From: Nematostella vectensis
Lineage: Eukaryota; Cnidaria; Anthozoa; Actiniaria; Edwardsiidae
Length of the DNA: 64,000 nt
Direction of reading: 5' to 3'
Assembly: GCF_932526225.1 (NCBI RefSeq)
Contig: NC_064043.1
Span: 11,327,821 to 11,391,820, forward strand
The notes under the pieces were generated by a model. The model searched no databases. It saw nothing but the letters and a program-made list of their open reading frames with translations, and was not told the origin of the DNA. The translations under genes and the position numbers were made by a program. Of this stretch, positions 52,102 through 64,000 are shown one piece after another. Numbering within the stretch: position 1 is the first letter of the stretch; every line of letters starts with the position of its first letter.

Positions 52102-54516
52102 ATGGTTCTACGAGCAGAAACAGTATTCATGTTTCAGAAGGTGAGAAATTGCTCTCGTCATAAATCCCGTTTCCCTTTCAAATCAACAAAGCCGTAGTTT
52201 GTTTTTATTTTAGCACTTTTAGTGAACAACGAAGAATGTTCTATCTTATTTCTGGAAAATCCATTGTACAAAGTTTGCGCTACGATAAATACTTTGTGTA
52301 TCATGTTGGAAATTAAAGTAAAATGAAAAAGTCCATTTGAGATGCTAAAACAGCCAAAAAACCTTATTAGTTGATGACGTTATGTGTATCTTTTTACTTT
52401 TTTTTTCTCTCAAATTTAATGCAATTTATATTCTACTTGTTTTATTAACTTTAGCGATTCTTACATTTATCAGTAAGCTAGAAGAAAAACTTGAAACATA
52501 AGAAATTGGAAGTTAATAATTAATGGTTGACTTAAAATAGCTTTTTTTCTTTTAAAATCGAAGTGCCTGCGACCTCAGCTCCCACCAAAAAGAAACGGTA
52601 TAATTCGAAGAATAGCGACAAAAAATAAAGCCAATTGTGGGTAGCTAAAAAGGGGGCCGAAACAAGGGTTTCAAAAAAAAGTATTTATTGTTCTTCTGTG
52701 GATTTCCTTGTATTTTGTTCAAAGTCAAAGTCACATATTTGAAAATAGGGGAACCAGGGCCAGCTCGGTCCAACCCTAGATCCGCCCCCGCTAACTGTCT
52801 CTTTTCTAGATCATCTCAACGTTGTGTTTCTCACTCCTCGTACTCGTGCTATGGTCATCTGCCGAGGGACATGTCTGCCCTCAAGGGACATGTTACGCAG
52901 GGTCCTTCTCAAGAAAGGAGCACGTGAACAAGGGACGTTATCTGTTGGGGTCCTCGTACAGGAACCTCAGCTCAGTGGCGGGTCCTCAGGCGTGTCACTC
53001 GGCGTGTGTAGGCGACTGTCGGTGTCGAGCGTTCCAGATGTCGGGCAAGCGATGCGAACTGCTTGATGAAGACAAGGATTCGGTGCCGAGCAGTAGATTT
53101 GGCTCTGATGAAAGCTACGAGTACTATGATCTCCAACAAAGAATAGTCAAAGCGGTGAGTTTTTGCCGAAGGGATTTTTTTTACTGTTCTCTTCCGGCTC
53201 TTGTTATCGCTTTGCTGTTGCTAGTTTCTCTGCGTCAACTCTTTGAACAATCACCATCATACTTCTTAGCCTGGTCATATTACATTTATTACTGTACTTT
53301 TTTTTATTTCTTTTTTCTAGTCGTTACTTTGTGTTCCTCATCATCACCATCATCCCTATATTTCTTTGTCCTCATATTAATTAAAATTAACATAGCATTA
53401 TCAAATAGGACTCAAATAGGACATGATTTATCCATATTTTCCTGCATTAGTAAAGGTATTACGAGTCCCATATTTTTATCCAAGAACTATCAATTGGGAA
53501 TATCCATTTTGCACCAACAACGTAATTTTAAAAAGGTGTACACTCTAAGCTTAACACTTCTCAACTAACCTCGATTTATCAGAAAATAATAGACCATAGC
53601 CTAAATAACACATTTTTGCAGAAACAAATTGTAATAATCTTGGTGATGGATTCTCTACTAAGATCTTTATGCATTGTGTTGTTTTTAGACATCGTTACTC
53701 AACGCTCCCGCAGACTGTGGTAACGGATGCTGCGCCCAGCACAAATGCCTGAATGGTGGGACATGTGTCGAGCGCTGCAAAGATCCAAAACTCAAGTTTT
53801 CTTGCAATTGCCGCCCACCCTGGAGCGGGAGGTTTTGTGGGAAACGCGTGTACAGTTCATGTTGGGAAAAGCACGCATTCGCAACCCACAACGGCGAAAA
53901 CCTAATTGATGGACTGTACACTCTTCGTACAAGCAACGGAGAGGAATTTCTTACTTATTGCCTATTTACGTCAGCGGTAGTTTGGACCCTGATCGAATCA
54001 TTTGCATTCAGATACCGAGAAGAGTTCAAGGACAAGCCATTTTTCGTAAACTACACACTTCCATATAACCCATCTCAACCAATATGGGAGAAATTCCGAC
54101 TTTCCCGTGATGCCATGCTCCACGTAAGGGCGAATTCATCTCGTTTCAAAAGTGAATGCGCTTATAACAAGCGAGATCAAATAACAGGCTTTCCAAAAGA
54201 TAGCATATTAGCAGATTTGTCAGAATATGACATCATGCAACATACTGAGAAGTCTGGATCGTGTGTTACACTTGAAACGGCTTTCATCCGTGGCCAAGAA
54301 TGTTCGTCTACACCATGTACAGTTTCTGCGTGGCATATAAAGAATCATCATCTACATTTTGACACGACATCTAATGCACAATGTACATACAAGCCTACTG
54401 GATCTGTCGCAAGCGAAGACAGCTTTGGATACTATTTCAATGCCAACCCAGAATCAACCTGCAGTGAAAACGACGACTCCACGACACAATGGTGGCTCGG
54501 AGAAGAATTATTGTGA
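52102..54516 (+). CDS. Secreted PAN/Apple + EGF + fibrinogen-like protein, 3 exons
   Basis: Exons 52102-52140 (predicted, ends FQK), 52810-53154 and 53689-54516, all phase 0; 403 aa. Exon 2 has no ATG before its signal-like stretch (STLCFSLLVLVLWSSAEG), so the start comes from an upstream exon; the ATG at 52102 with donor GTGAGA fits but is less certain. After the signal peptide comes a Cys-rich PAN/Apple-like segment (CHSACVGDCRCRAFQ), then an EGF module (CLNGGTCVERC...CNCRPPWSGRFCG). A fibrinogen-related or similar adhesive domain starts DGLYTLRTSNGEEFLTYC. Extracellular adhesion or recognition is likely. Multi-member families of this layout are frequent in sea anemones. Its 3' end has been tandemly duplicated downstream. 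Confidence 0.8.
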
Positions 54517-54530
54517 CGCCATCATCATCG

Positions 54531-54587
<57 letters not shown>

Positions 54588-54895
54588 ACAACCCAGAATC
54601 AACCTACATACAAAATGACGACTCCACGACACAGTGTTGACTTGGAGAAAATGTATAATGAAGTCATCATCATCATCGTCATCATCATCACCAACCCAGA
54701 ATCAACCTACAGACAAAATGACGACACCACGACACAGTGTTGACTTGGAGAAAATGTATAATGAAGTCATCATCATCATCACCAAGAATCAATCTACAGT
54801 GAAAGTGGCAACTCCTCGACACAGTGTGTTGACTTGTAGAAAATGTATAGTGACAATATCATCATTATCATCGCCATCATCATCAAGAAACAGGA
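54517..54895 (+). repeat. Tandem duplication of the PAN gene 3' end, with (ATC)n
   Basis: After the stop codon and a run of ~20 ATC units, the final coding segment (AACCCAGAATCAACCT...CTCCACGACACA) recurs at about 54591, 54694 and 54783. The copies diverge progressively and are separated by ATC runs. The copies carry early stops and are not coding. Confidence 0.85.
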
Positions 54896-55288
54896 GGTCA
54901 GACTGATAGACGGAAGAAATCGAGAGATTGGGATTGATAAGCGACAGCTAGTAAAACTGAGACCCGCGAACTCATGATGGACCGTTTAGTGTTCAGAAGA
55001 TGGAACCCTCATCATGGAAGATGGAACCGCTATTGCCGCAGGAACTCCTCAACTTAGAGGCTTGAAGCTTCACAGAGTAGCACTAAGATGCTGCTGCTGA
55101 TGATGATCCATCATAACCATCATATACGTTTCCCTAATTTGATTATTCTGCATTTAATTTCGGTATGCGCAACGATAGAACGCCAAAGTTACCGTGATAC
55201 TGCTTGAGGTAGTTTATGAGGGCTTGCTCTATTCGCGTTTGAGGTTTATTTTGATTGAGCTACACACGAGACGTTTTAAAATTCGAAA

Positions 55289-55748
55289 ACAGTTCCGCGT
55301 GTTTTTTGTTGTGTTCCTATATCCGCGAAAGGAACTGAATAAATTATCACTTAACGGAACGGTTGTTCCGTTTAGAGGTGAAGAATCGGAACGCTTATGG
55401 CACGCTTCGGAACAAAAGGACTTGTTTGTACAATGAAGAACAAAATGTTCCCTTTTCGAAGTCCACAAAGGAACTGTTGGTCCTAATTGATGCAATTAGG
55501 AACAACAGTTCCTTTTTTGACGCGTTCCCAATTGAGGACCACCACTCAAAAAGAACAAAAGTTCCTGTTTGCTACGGTTAATAGACTTAAAAGGGAACGC
55601 CTGTTCCTAAGTGGTTAAAAGTATAGGAACAGTGGGACCGATTTGGCCTAAATGGTGCCGTTTCTTTGCGAAAAGGAACAAAAAAAGGGCCACAATGGAC
55701 CGAAGTGGGGTGTTCCCTTTTTCGAAAACATGAACAAAAGTTCCGCAT
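55289..55748. promoter_or_regulatory. GGAAC/GTTCC site array upstream of recombinase, copy B
   Basis: By eye, 19 pentamers GGAAC or GTTCC in 460 bp; about one would be expected by chance. Several form close inverted pairs (ACGGAACGGTTGTTCCGT; AGGAACAACAGTTCCT). A smaller set occurs near the other end (about 61016-61390). Probable binding sites for a transposon protein, perhaps also controlling its promoter. Confidence 0.55.
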
Positions 55749-56015
55749 CTATGGTTTTGTTTCTCAATCTCAAAAGATATGATCTTTCAAAGCGATGCCT
55801 AGACTCGCACAAGCTGTGCAAAAGCAAGGGCATGCCGAGGCTTGCTTGGGCATGCCATTTTGGTTTATCGTGCCCCCAACCAATAGACTGCTGCCACTAT
55901 TTCGAGGCTGTCGCGTGGCAGTGATTGATTGGCTCTTTTCACGTATTTGATAGCATTAAACATGCGGTACGCCGCATACGTTTCTCATTCTCGCATTAAC
56001 CGTTGCTGACAAGAG

Positions 56016-57797
56016 ATGGTAAAGCAGGGTAATGTGATAAACTGGTCGCTTCTTCCAAATGCTGCGAAGAAACCAAAAAGAATGCACTTAGAAGAAGACG
56101 AAAATGACGGGCTGTTTCACTGCCCTGTACCAGACTGCCATAACGATGGGTTTGGAACTCAAAGAGGGTGTAGAAAACACGTCAAGAAAAAGCACCCATG
56201 GTTTTATTACTTTGATGAGAAACCCAGCGACTCAGACATCGAAGCTTCCCGAAGCCAAATGGAAAAGGAGAAGGGGCAACGACGTTCAAGTAATGGCGTC
56301 CCATCGTTTGACATGTCTTGCACGTTTGCTGAGCAATTTACCGCGTGGCTCAAGGGCAGTGGTGGGGGCTGCAAAAGTGATCGACAAGCGCAGCAACTGG
56401 TTAGCAAATGCTTGAAGTTTCTGAAATTTTGCAGCGAGGACGAAGATCATCTCACATTAGATATTGTGGACTTTTGCTTGTGTTCGCCTAATCTACTTTT
56501 CAAATTTGCCGATTCAATGCAGAGCGAGTGGCAGTTGGGTCATGCCGGTCGAATCGGATACCTGGACGCCATTGCAGAACTAGTGACCTACAGGAAAGTA
56601 AACGGAGTATCGGAAGCGGTGCTTAGAGGGCTGTCTACGACGGACACATACTTGAAAAAGGTGCGTAAGACCGTCTCAAAAATGATGCGACTACAGTGGA
56701 CTAGCGATTTAGACATCGATGTGCTAGAGGCCAAAGGGCACTGGGCAACCATGGACGAGCTCCTTGGTGTGGTGTCTCGCTACTTGCCCCGCTACGAGGC
56801 CGTGCTGAGAACGTGCAAGGACACGCCCGACAGGGCGTCTCCGTTTGATCTGTCGTTTGCCACTAAATTTCTCGCCGTTTATCTGTTTATCCAAGTCAAG
56901 GGCTCGCGGCCAATGACGTATCAGTATCTGACTGTGGACATGGTGCGCACTGCCAAGACTAACGGAGGTTTTGTCGACCAGAAAATGTTCAAAACAGCGG
57001 GCAAGTACGGCTTCGACTCGCTCCTTCTGACCGACACAAACATGAGTGTGCTCGAGGGATACATAACCTACATTCGCCCGCTACTCAAACCCAAGTGTGA
57101 GTACGTCCTAGTTACGAGAAACGGGGGTCAGCACAACAAGCTCGGTGAGCTGATGAGCAAACTTGTGTTTGAAGCGACTGGCAAGTATGTTCACCCCACA
57201 CGATACCGACAAATCGTCGAGACGTCTAGCTGCAAAGTGCTAAAAAGTGCCGATCGAAGCGCCATCTCTGAAGATCAGAAGCACAGCTCGAACGTCGCCA
57301 AAGTGCACTATCGCAAGCAGCGTTCACGCGAAGTCGCCACAAAGGCGCGCGAATGCCTCGAAAAACTACACGGCGACAGTGGCACCAAGCTGGACAAAGA
57401 GGTTCTAACGAGGCTCTCCGACCTTTCAAACTCTTCAGAGGATCAAGACGACTGCACGAAGTCGTGCTCTTCAACGGACGAAGTTCAAGAAATCTCCACA
57501 CCGCCAGCAGCGAGAATGAAGCCTTCAGCCCGAAAACTACCGGCAAAGCAGAAGCGCGAAGACGCTTTTTTGATGACAGAACTGTGCCCGGCTCGCAGAA
57601 AATCGCTCCTATTTACGCCCGAAGAGGACAAGTATCTTAAAGTTGGTCTCAAAAGATACGGGTTCGGACAGTGGACTTCGATCTTAAGAGACCCCGACTT
57701 CCATTTCCAAAAAGGGAGGAGCCCCAACTCGTTGCTCAATCGAGCAAACAGAAAATACGGCACCATGGATAACCACTTAGTGGACAGGAAAGGCTAG
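56016..57797 (+). CDS. Transposon tyrosine recombinase, copy B (C2H2 + YR + Myb/SANT)
   Basis: 593-aa intact ORF with the same sequence as copy A. ATG at 56016 follows CAAGAG. It opens MVKQGNVINW and ends DNHLVDRKG. Finger C36/C41/H55/H60; catalytic R298, K326 or K330, H393, R396, H423, Y432; SANT ~531-583. Between Y432 and the SANT domain lies an acidic, serine-rich linker (~445-515). No reverse transcriptase is present anywhere in the element, which separates it from DIRS and Ngaro retrotransposons. Intact reading frame and near identity between copies suggest recent mobility. Confidence 0.88.
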   Translation: MVKQGNVINWSLLPNAAKKPKRMHLEEDENDGLFHCPVPDCHNDGFGTQRGCRKHVKKKHPWFYYFDEKPSDSDIEASRSQMEKEKGQRRSSNGVPSFDMSCTFAEQFTAWLKGSGGGCKSDRQAQQLVSKCLKFLKFCSEDEDHLTLDIVDFCLCSPNLLFKFADSMQSEWQLGHAGRIGYLDAIAELVTYRKVNGVSEAVLRGLSTTDTYLKKVRKTVSKMMRLQWTSDLDIDVLEAKGHWATMDELLGVVSRYLPRYEAVLRTCKDTPDRASPFDLSFATKFLAVYLFIQVKGSRPMTYQYLTVDMVRTAKTNGGFVDQKMFKTAGKYGFDSLLLTDTNMSVLEGYITYIRPLLKPKCEYVLVTRNGGQHNKLGELMSKLVFEATGKYVHPTRYRQIVETSSCKVLKSADRSAISEDQKHSSNVAKVHYRKQRSREVATKARECLEKLHGDSGTKLDKEVLTRLSDLSNSSEDQDDCTKSCSSTDEVQEISTPPAARMKPSARKLPAKQKREDAFLMTELCPARRKSLLFTPEEDKYLKVGLKRYGFGQWTSILRDPDFHFQKGRSPNSLLNRANRKYGTMDNHLVDRKG

Positions 57798-58104
57798 GTG
57801 GGACATGATGTACTTACAGTCATTCTAATTTTGGCGTTTCGACATGTTTCTTTGTATTTAGTAAAACTGAATGTATCACGCCACAAGATCGGACTAACAA
57901 GCGTCTTACAAAGTGTGCATTACGAATACCCTTAATTGTATTTGTGTAGGTAAAATACCTTTAATCTCTTAAGTAATCTTGACAATTGGTATCATTACGT
58001 AGCGTTGTGCGTATATGAAGGCACACGACTTTATTAAGACTTTATGGCGACTTTGTTATACAGAGTATCAGGAAGAATATCGCGTTTACAGAATATTAAA
58101 AAGA

Positions 58105-59643
58105 TTAAATTTGGCTGAGAAAACCGTTCAGTCTTGTTTGCCCTTTGTCTGTCGGTTGCGGTTTACGAAACTTGAGTCGGTTGCGTCGTCCCTTGGGTGT
58201 CTGGGTGAGGGAACGGCGCTTGGCCGGTGTAGTAAATGCCATATATTCTATCCCTGGTGATTCCCATCTGTCTGGTTTTGGGCTCCATGATGGGGTCTTT
58301 GGTATCTAAAAAAGCGTGAAAGGCTCGAATAATTTGATCAGCAAAAAGGTAACAAAAACACATGTTTACCTCTGGCATATCGTCACTTGAGCCTTGGCGA
58401 GGAGGGGTGTGTGTCTGGGATGGACATCCGCTGTCTCGAACCAAAGAATCTTGGTCTCTGTCTGCCTCATCGTCGCAGCTTGGTAGCGGATCCCATAAGT
58501 TTAGCTACAAATGCGCACATCGTTGGTCGAGGAGCCCCCAGCTGATTCACGCCTTCCGTCTTTCCTCAATCGCCGTCTCGCAAGCCAGAGTTCGAGTGTT
58601 GGTATGCTGACTTTTGAGCTTGTCGCTAACAAGTTGCACAAACGCTTTAGCGCTTTTCAACGCCTCGTTCTCCGAGATTGATTGCAATCTCGACGAACAT
58701 CGGTGCAGCTCAGTCTCAGTCGCTCGCACCCAATGGCTCTCGAATGCCGCTCTTGCCATGACTTTCCTTTTCTCAGCCTCAGACTTCTGGTGATCCTCTC
58801 TAATCCGGCCTAGTTCCACGATTATTTCCTCGGGCATTGCATCTTCGGGGTCTTCCGGTAATAATTCCAGCAAGTTGTGTGGAACTCCCAGATCCACCAG
58901 CCTTTACTTCGGCTTTTCAGCATTTTAGATTTACGGGCCTTGTTTAGTTGCTGGTGCAAACTCCTCTCTCCTTTCATCTTCTCTAGTAAAATGTTGAGCT
59001 GTCGCTTTCGCATGCTGAAAGGCCGGCAGTTGCGATACTCAGCTTGTTGAACGTCTCTGCGTCACTGCCAGAATAGTTATCCTCGTCTCCATCTAAAAAG
59101 GTAATCTGGCATGCAACCCAGTAGGAAATCGCAGGATATATTTGCTTCCCCGGCGTAGAAACTTGAGATGCAACGACCGTCTCCTCGTCATCTCGTCCTG
59201 ACTCTTCGTTTGCTGCCTGCAAAAAAAAACCCAAAAGTATATTTAAAGAAAGTAAATAGCGAAAAAATATCTTTATATAGTTTTCACAATCTTACCTCTT
59301 CAGACATTTTAGCTTGCTTCAGCTTAGACGTGCTTATGGCAGAGAAGAAAAATGAGACTTCTTTAAGTTTCGCCAGCGCTGTATCGCATTCTTCTCTTTT
59401 TGAACAAATCCACGACCACGCGTTTTCTATTTCATCTACCCTCCAGATGCATTTAAATGATATGACAGAACAGAGGTTCTGTATTGGTCCGACGAGGTGG
59501 CATTCGGCCGCATCCCTTATGAGCTTGCTGTTGAGCTGAGAGCACGGCTTACTCATAGTGAATGAACTGATTCTTGCCTTTTTCTGTCTCTTTATATAGA
59601 GTAGCCACATTGCTTTATCATTGGGTAGTTTCAGTAATGCCAT
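58105..59643 (-). CDS. Companion gene of transposon B, spliced, function unknown
   Basis: Reverse-strand equivalent of 36522-38060: exons 59643-59296, 59216-58983, an open helical segment 58897-58547, then 58504-58370 and 58305-58105. It differs from copy A by a few bases, including a Leu-to-Tyr change in the last exon (GIEYMAF instead of GIELMAF). The middle joins remain unresolved. It converges on the recombinase gene, leaving ~300 bp between the stops. Confidence 0.55.
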
Positions 59644-59799
59644 TGTAAGACGGTTGTTTGTTCATTTTCAATAGGGAACACAAAGATGATTACGTAACTC
59701 AGTAGAAATAAAACAAAAGTATGCATTTCTCACAACAACATGCGTGAAACAACACCCGCTATGATTCTACTTACAAACTAACACAAGAGTAATAAATTC

Positions 59800-60945
<1,146 letters not shown>

Positions 60946-61400
60946 TCTCTCTGACTTGTTGTTTTTGTTGTTAGTTGATTATTTACTTTTAATTTAATAC
61001 GAATTCTCAGTCTTGGAACCTGTGTTCCTGTTCATATTTGGCAATAGTTCAGCCTTTTGCTGTTGCCACAGGTCTTCGGTTGATGCTTGTCATTCGTTAC
61101 TATTTGTTTACCACTGCCATACTGTACTGCATTCATTCAAATTGGTTTGATTTCTGACAAGGAAAAGTGTTTTTCTCCTATTTGAATAAATAGGCGGTGT
61201 TCCGATACGTACAGTTCCTCATTTTTTGAGACGCGCGTTCACAATTATCGGTTCATTTTAATGAAAATATCCTTTTGAGTTTAGTTTTTGGATGCAAATC
61301 GAAAGAGCAATGCCTCACGAACATTTAGAGTGCTAAAAATCCCAAGTGCGACTGACCGTTAAAATCTGCCAGCGAGACGAAAGGCAGAGGAACAAAAATT

Positions 61401-61429
61401 TGGGAAACGATCATATACGTTTCCCTAAT
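61401..61429. other. B/C element junction resembling a YR recombination site
   Basis: Reads TTTGGGAAACG, then ATCATATA, then CGTTTCCCTAA. Extended arms AAATTTGGGAAACG and CGTTTCCCTAATTT differ at one position as inverted repeats. An 8-bp asymmetric spacer between inverted arms is the layout of tyrosine-recombinase sites such as loxP or FRT. Confidence 0.7.
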
Positions 61430-64000
61430 TTGATTATTCTGCATTTAATTTCGGTATGCGCAACGATAGAACGCCAAAGTTACCGTGATACTGCTTGAGG
61501 TAGTTTATGAGGGCTTGCTCTATTCGCGTTTGAGGTTTATTTTGATTGAGCTACACACGAGACGTTTTAAAATTCGAAAACAGTTCCGCGTGTTTTTTGT
61601 TGTGTTCCTATATCCGCGAAAGGAACTGAATAAATTATCACTTAACGGAACGGTTGTTCCGTTTAGAGGTGAAGAATCGGAACGCTTATGGCACGCTTCG
61701 GAACAAAAGGACTTGTTTGTACAATGAAGAACAAAATGTTCCCTTTTCGAAGTCCACAAAGGAACTGTTGGTCCTAATTGATGCAATTAGGAACAACAGT
61801 TCCTTTTTTGACGCGTTCCCAATTGAGGACCACCACTCAAAAAGAACAAAAGTTCCTGTTTGCTACGGTTAATAGACTTAAAAGGGAACGCCTGTTCCTA
61901 AGTGGTTAAAAGTATAGGAACAGTGGGACCGATTTGGCCTAAATGGTGCCGTTTCTTTGCGAAAAGGAACAAAAAAAGGGCCACAATGGACCGAAGTGGG
62001 GTGTTCCCTTTTTCGAAAACATGAACAAAAGTTCCGCATCTATGGTTTTGTTTCTCAATCTCAAAAGATATGATCTTTCAAAGCGATGCCTAGACTCGCA
62101 CAAGCTGTGCAAAAGCAAGGGCATGCCGAGGCTTGCTTGGGCATGCCATTTTGGTTTATCGTGCCCCCAACCAATAGACTGCTGCCACTATTTCGAGGCT
62201 GTCGCGTGGCAGTGATTGATTGGCTCTTTTCACGTATTTGATAGCATTAAACATGCGGTACGCCGCATACGTTTCTCATTCTCGCATTAACCGTTGCTGA
62301 CAAGAGATGGTAAAGCAGGGTAATGTGATAAACTGGTCGCTTCTTCCAAATGCTGCGAAGAAACCAAAAAGAATGCACTTAGAAGAAGACGAAAATGACG
62401 GGCTGTTTCACTGCCCTGTACCAGACTGCCATAACGATGGGTTTGGAACTCAAAGAGGGTGTAGAAAACACGTCAAGAAAAAGCACCCATGGTTTTATTA
62501 CTTTGATGAGAAACCCAGCGACTCAGACATCGAAGCTTCCCGAAGCCAAATGGAAAAGGAGAAGGGGCAACGACGTTCAAGTAATGGCGTCCCATCGTTT
62601 GACATGTCTTGCACGTTTGCTGAGCAATTTACCGCGTGGCTCAAGGGCAGTGGTGGGGGCTGCAAAAGTGATCGACAAGCGCAGCAACTGGTTAGCAAAT
62701 GCTTGAAGTTTCTGAAATTTTGCAGCGAGGACGAAGATCATCTCACATTAGATATTGTGGACTTTTGCTTGTGTTCGCCTAATCTACTTTTCAAATTTGC
62801 CGATTCAATGCAGAGCGAGTGGCAGTTGGGTCATGCCGGTCGAATCGGATACCTGGACGCCATTGCAGAACTAGTGACCTACAGGAAAGTAAACGGAGTA
62901 TCGGAAGCGGTGCTTAGAGGGCTGTCTACGACGGACACATACTTGAAAAAGGTGCGTAAGACCGTCTCAAAAATGATGCGACTACAGTGGACTAGCGATT
63001 TAGACATCGATGTGCTAGAGGCCAAAGGGCACTGGGCAACCATGGACGAGCTCCTTGGTGTGGTGTCTCGCTACTTGCCCCGCTACGAGGCCGTGCTGAG
63101 AACGTGCAAGGACACGCCCGACAGGGCGTCTCCGTTTGATCTGTCGTTTGCCACTAAATTTCTCGCCGTTTATCTGTTTATCCAAGTCAAGGGCTCGCGG
63201 CCAATGACGTATCAGTATCTGACTGTGGACATGGTGCGCACTGCCAAGACTAACGGAGGTTTTGTCGACCAGAAAATGTTCAAAACAGCGGGCAAGTACG
63301 GCTTCGACTCGCTCCTTCTGACCGACACAAACATGAGTGTGCTCGAGGGATACATAACCTACATTCGCCCGCTACTCAAACCCAAGTGTGAGTACGTCCT
63401 AGTTACGAGAAACGGGGGTCAGCACAACAAGCTCGGTGAGCTGATGAGCAAACTTGTGTTTGAAGCGACTGGCAAGTATGTTCACCCCACACGATACCGA
63501 CAAATCGTCGAGACGTCTAGCTGCAAAGTGCTAAAAAGTGCCGATCGAAGCGCCATCTCTGAAGATCAGAAGCACAGCTCGAACGTCGCCAAAGTGCACT
63601 ATCGCAAGCAGCGTTCACGCGAAGTCGCCACAAAGGCGCGCGAATGCCTCGAAAAACTACACGGCGACAGTGGCACCAAGCTGGACAAAGAGGTTCTAAC
63701 GAGGCTCTCCGACCTTTCAAACTCTTCAGAGGATCAAGACGACTGCACGAAGTCGTGCTCTTCAACGGACGAAGTTCAAGAAATCTCCACACCGCCAGCA
63801 GCGAGAATGAAGCCTTCAGCCCGAAAACTACCGGCAAAGCAGAAGCGCGAAGACGCTTTTTTGATGACAGAACTGTGCCCGGCTCGCAGAAAATCGCTCC
63901 TATTTACGCCCGAAGAGGACAAGTATCTTAAAGTTGGTCTCAAAAGATACGGGTTCGGACAGTGGACTTCGATCTTAAGAGACCCCGACTTCCATTTCCA
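61415..64000 (+). mobile_element. Tyrosine-recombinase transposon, copy C, cut by window end
   Basis: Starts ATACGTTTCCC immediately after the ATCAT shared with copy B, same orientation. All visible sequence corresponds to copy B shifted by 6291 bp, including the GGAAC/GTTCC array at about 61580-62039. Confidence 0.9.
62307..64000 (+). CDS. Transposon tyrosine recombinase, copy C, partial
   Basis: Same start (MVKQGN) and reading frame as copies A and B, open to the last base of the window, where it has reached the SANT domain (FGQWTSILRDPDFHF). The final ~30 residues and stop lie outside. No disruption is seen. Confidence 0.85.
   Translation, partial: MVKQGNVINWSLLPNAAKKPKRMHLEEDENDGLFHCPVPDCHNDGFGTQRGCRKHVKKKHPWFYYFDEKPSDSDIEASRSQMEKEKGQRRSSNGVPSFDMSCTFAEQFTAWLKGSGGGCKSDRQAQQLVSKCLKFLKFCSEDEDHLTLDIVDFCLCSPNLLFKFADSMQSEWQLGHAGRIGYLDAIAELVTYRKVNGVSEAVLRGLSTTDTYLKKVRKTVSKMMRLQWTSDLDIDVLEAKGHWATMDELLGVVSRYLPRYEAVLRTCKDTPDRASPFDLSFATKFLAVYLFIQVKGSRPMTYQYLTVDMVRTAKTNGGFVDQKMFKTAGKYGFDSLLLTDTNMSVLEGYITYIRPLLKPKCEYVLVTRNGGQHNKLGELMSKLVFEATGKYVHPTRYRQIVETSSCKVLKSADRSAISEDQKHSSNVAKVHYRKQRSREVATKARECLEKLHGDSGTKLDKEVLTRLSDLSNSSEDQDDCTKSCSSTDEVQEISTPPAARMKPSARKLPAKQKREDAFLMTELCPARRKSLLFTPEEDKYLKVGLKRYGFGQWTSILRDPDFHF

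Noticed and set aside
52822-52824. Start of the PAN/EGF protein at 52822
   Set aside because: The codon is TTG inside an exon preceded by a clear acceptor at 52808-52809; the ATG must come from an upstream exon, predicted at 52102.

Overview
The window looks like nuclear DNA of a cnidarian, most probably a sea anemone of the Nematostella type. Evidence: spliceosomal genes with short GT-AG introns, metazoan-only families (BTB-Kelch, VWA3B, a PAN/EGF/fibrinogen-like secreted protein), an AT-rich intronic background full of foldback elements, a tRNA-derived SINE and very large minisatellites. No organelle, bacterial or viral genome features were seen. The species call is inference.

Layout. (1) 22-1926, minus: an intact Mutator-like (MULE) transposase ORF. 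(2) 3058-8311, minus: a four-exon Kelch-like (KLHL8-like) gene whose introns carry several foldback elements. (3) 9063-51001, plus: one very large gene, a VWA3B orthologue that I could chain through 41 exons in continuous reading phase (1968 aa). It starts about 750 bp from the Kelch gene in divergent orientation. Its introns hold nearly all the unusual DNA: a 36-bp minisatellite (44 units), an 8.6-kb intron made of 23-bp and 42-bp arrays, a hammerhead-ribozyme foldback element, tandem repeats that duplicate exon ends together with their splice donors, a SINE and a complete 6.35-kb tyrosine-recombinase transposon. (4) 52102-54516, plus: a three-exon secreted PAN + EGF + fibrinogen-like gene. 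(5) 55124-64000: two more copies of the same tyrosine-recombinase transposon in head-to-tail tandem, the second cut by the window end.

The most interesting system is the ~6.3-kb transposon (copy A 34692-41041 inverted, B 55124-61409, C from 61415). It encodes a 593-aa protein with an N-terminal C2H2 finger, a tyrosine recombinase domain with the full R-K-HxxR-H-Y set, and a C-terminal Myb/SANT domain. A convergent spliced companion gene, a dense GGAAC/GTTCC array upstream of the recombinase and a large internal palindrome complete it. The B/C junction reads like a recombination site: 14-bp inverted arms around an 8-bp spacer, with ATCAT repeated at each element boundary. The insertions sit in ATC/GAT-rich DNA. 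It resembles a Crypton-like DNA transposon; whether the family is already described cannot be decided here.

The second is a 370-bp element at 29381-29750 with perfect 83-bp inverted repeats, a 12-bp target duplication and a complete type I hammerhead ribozyme, inserted a few bases after a VWA3B splice donor.
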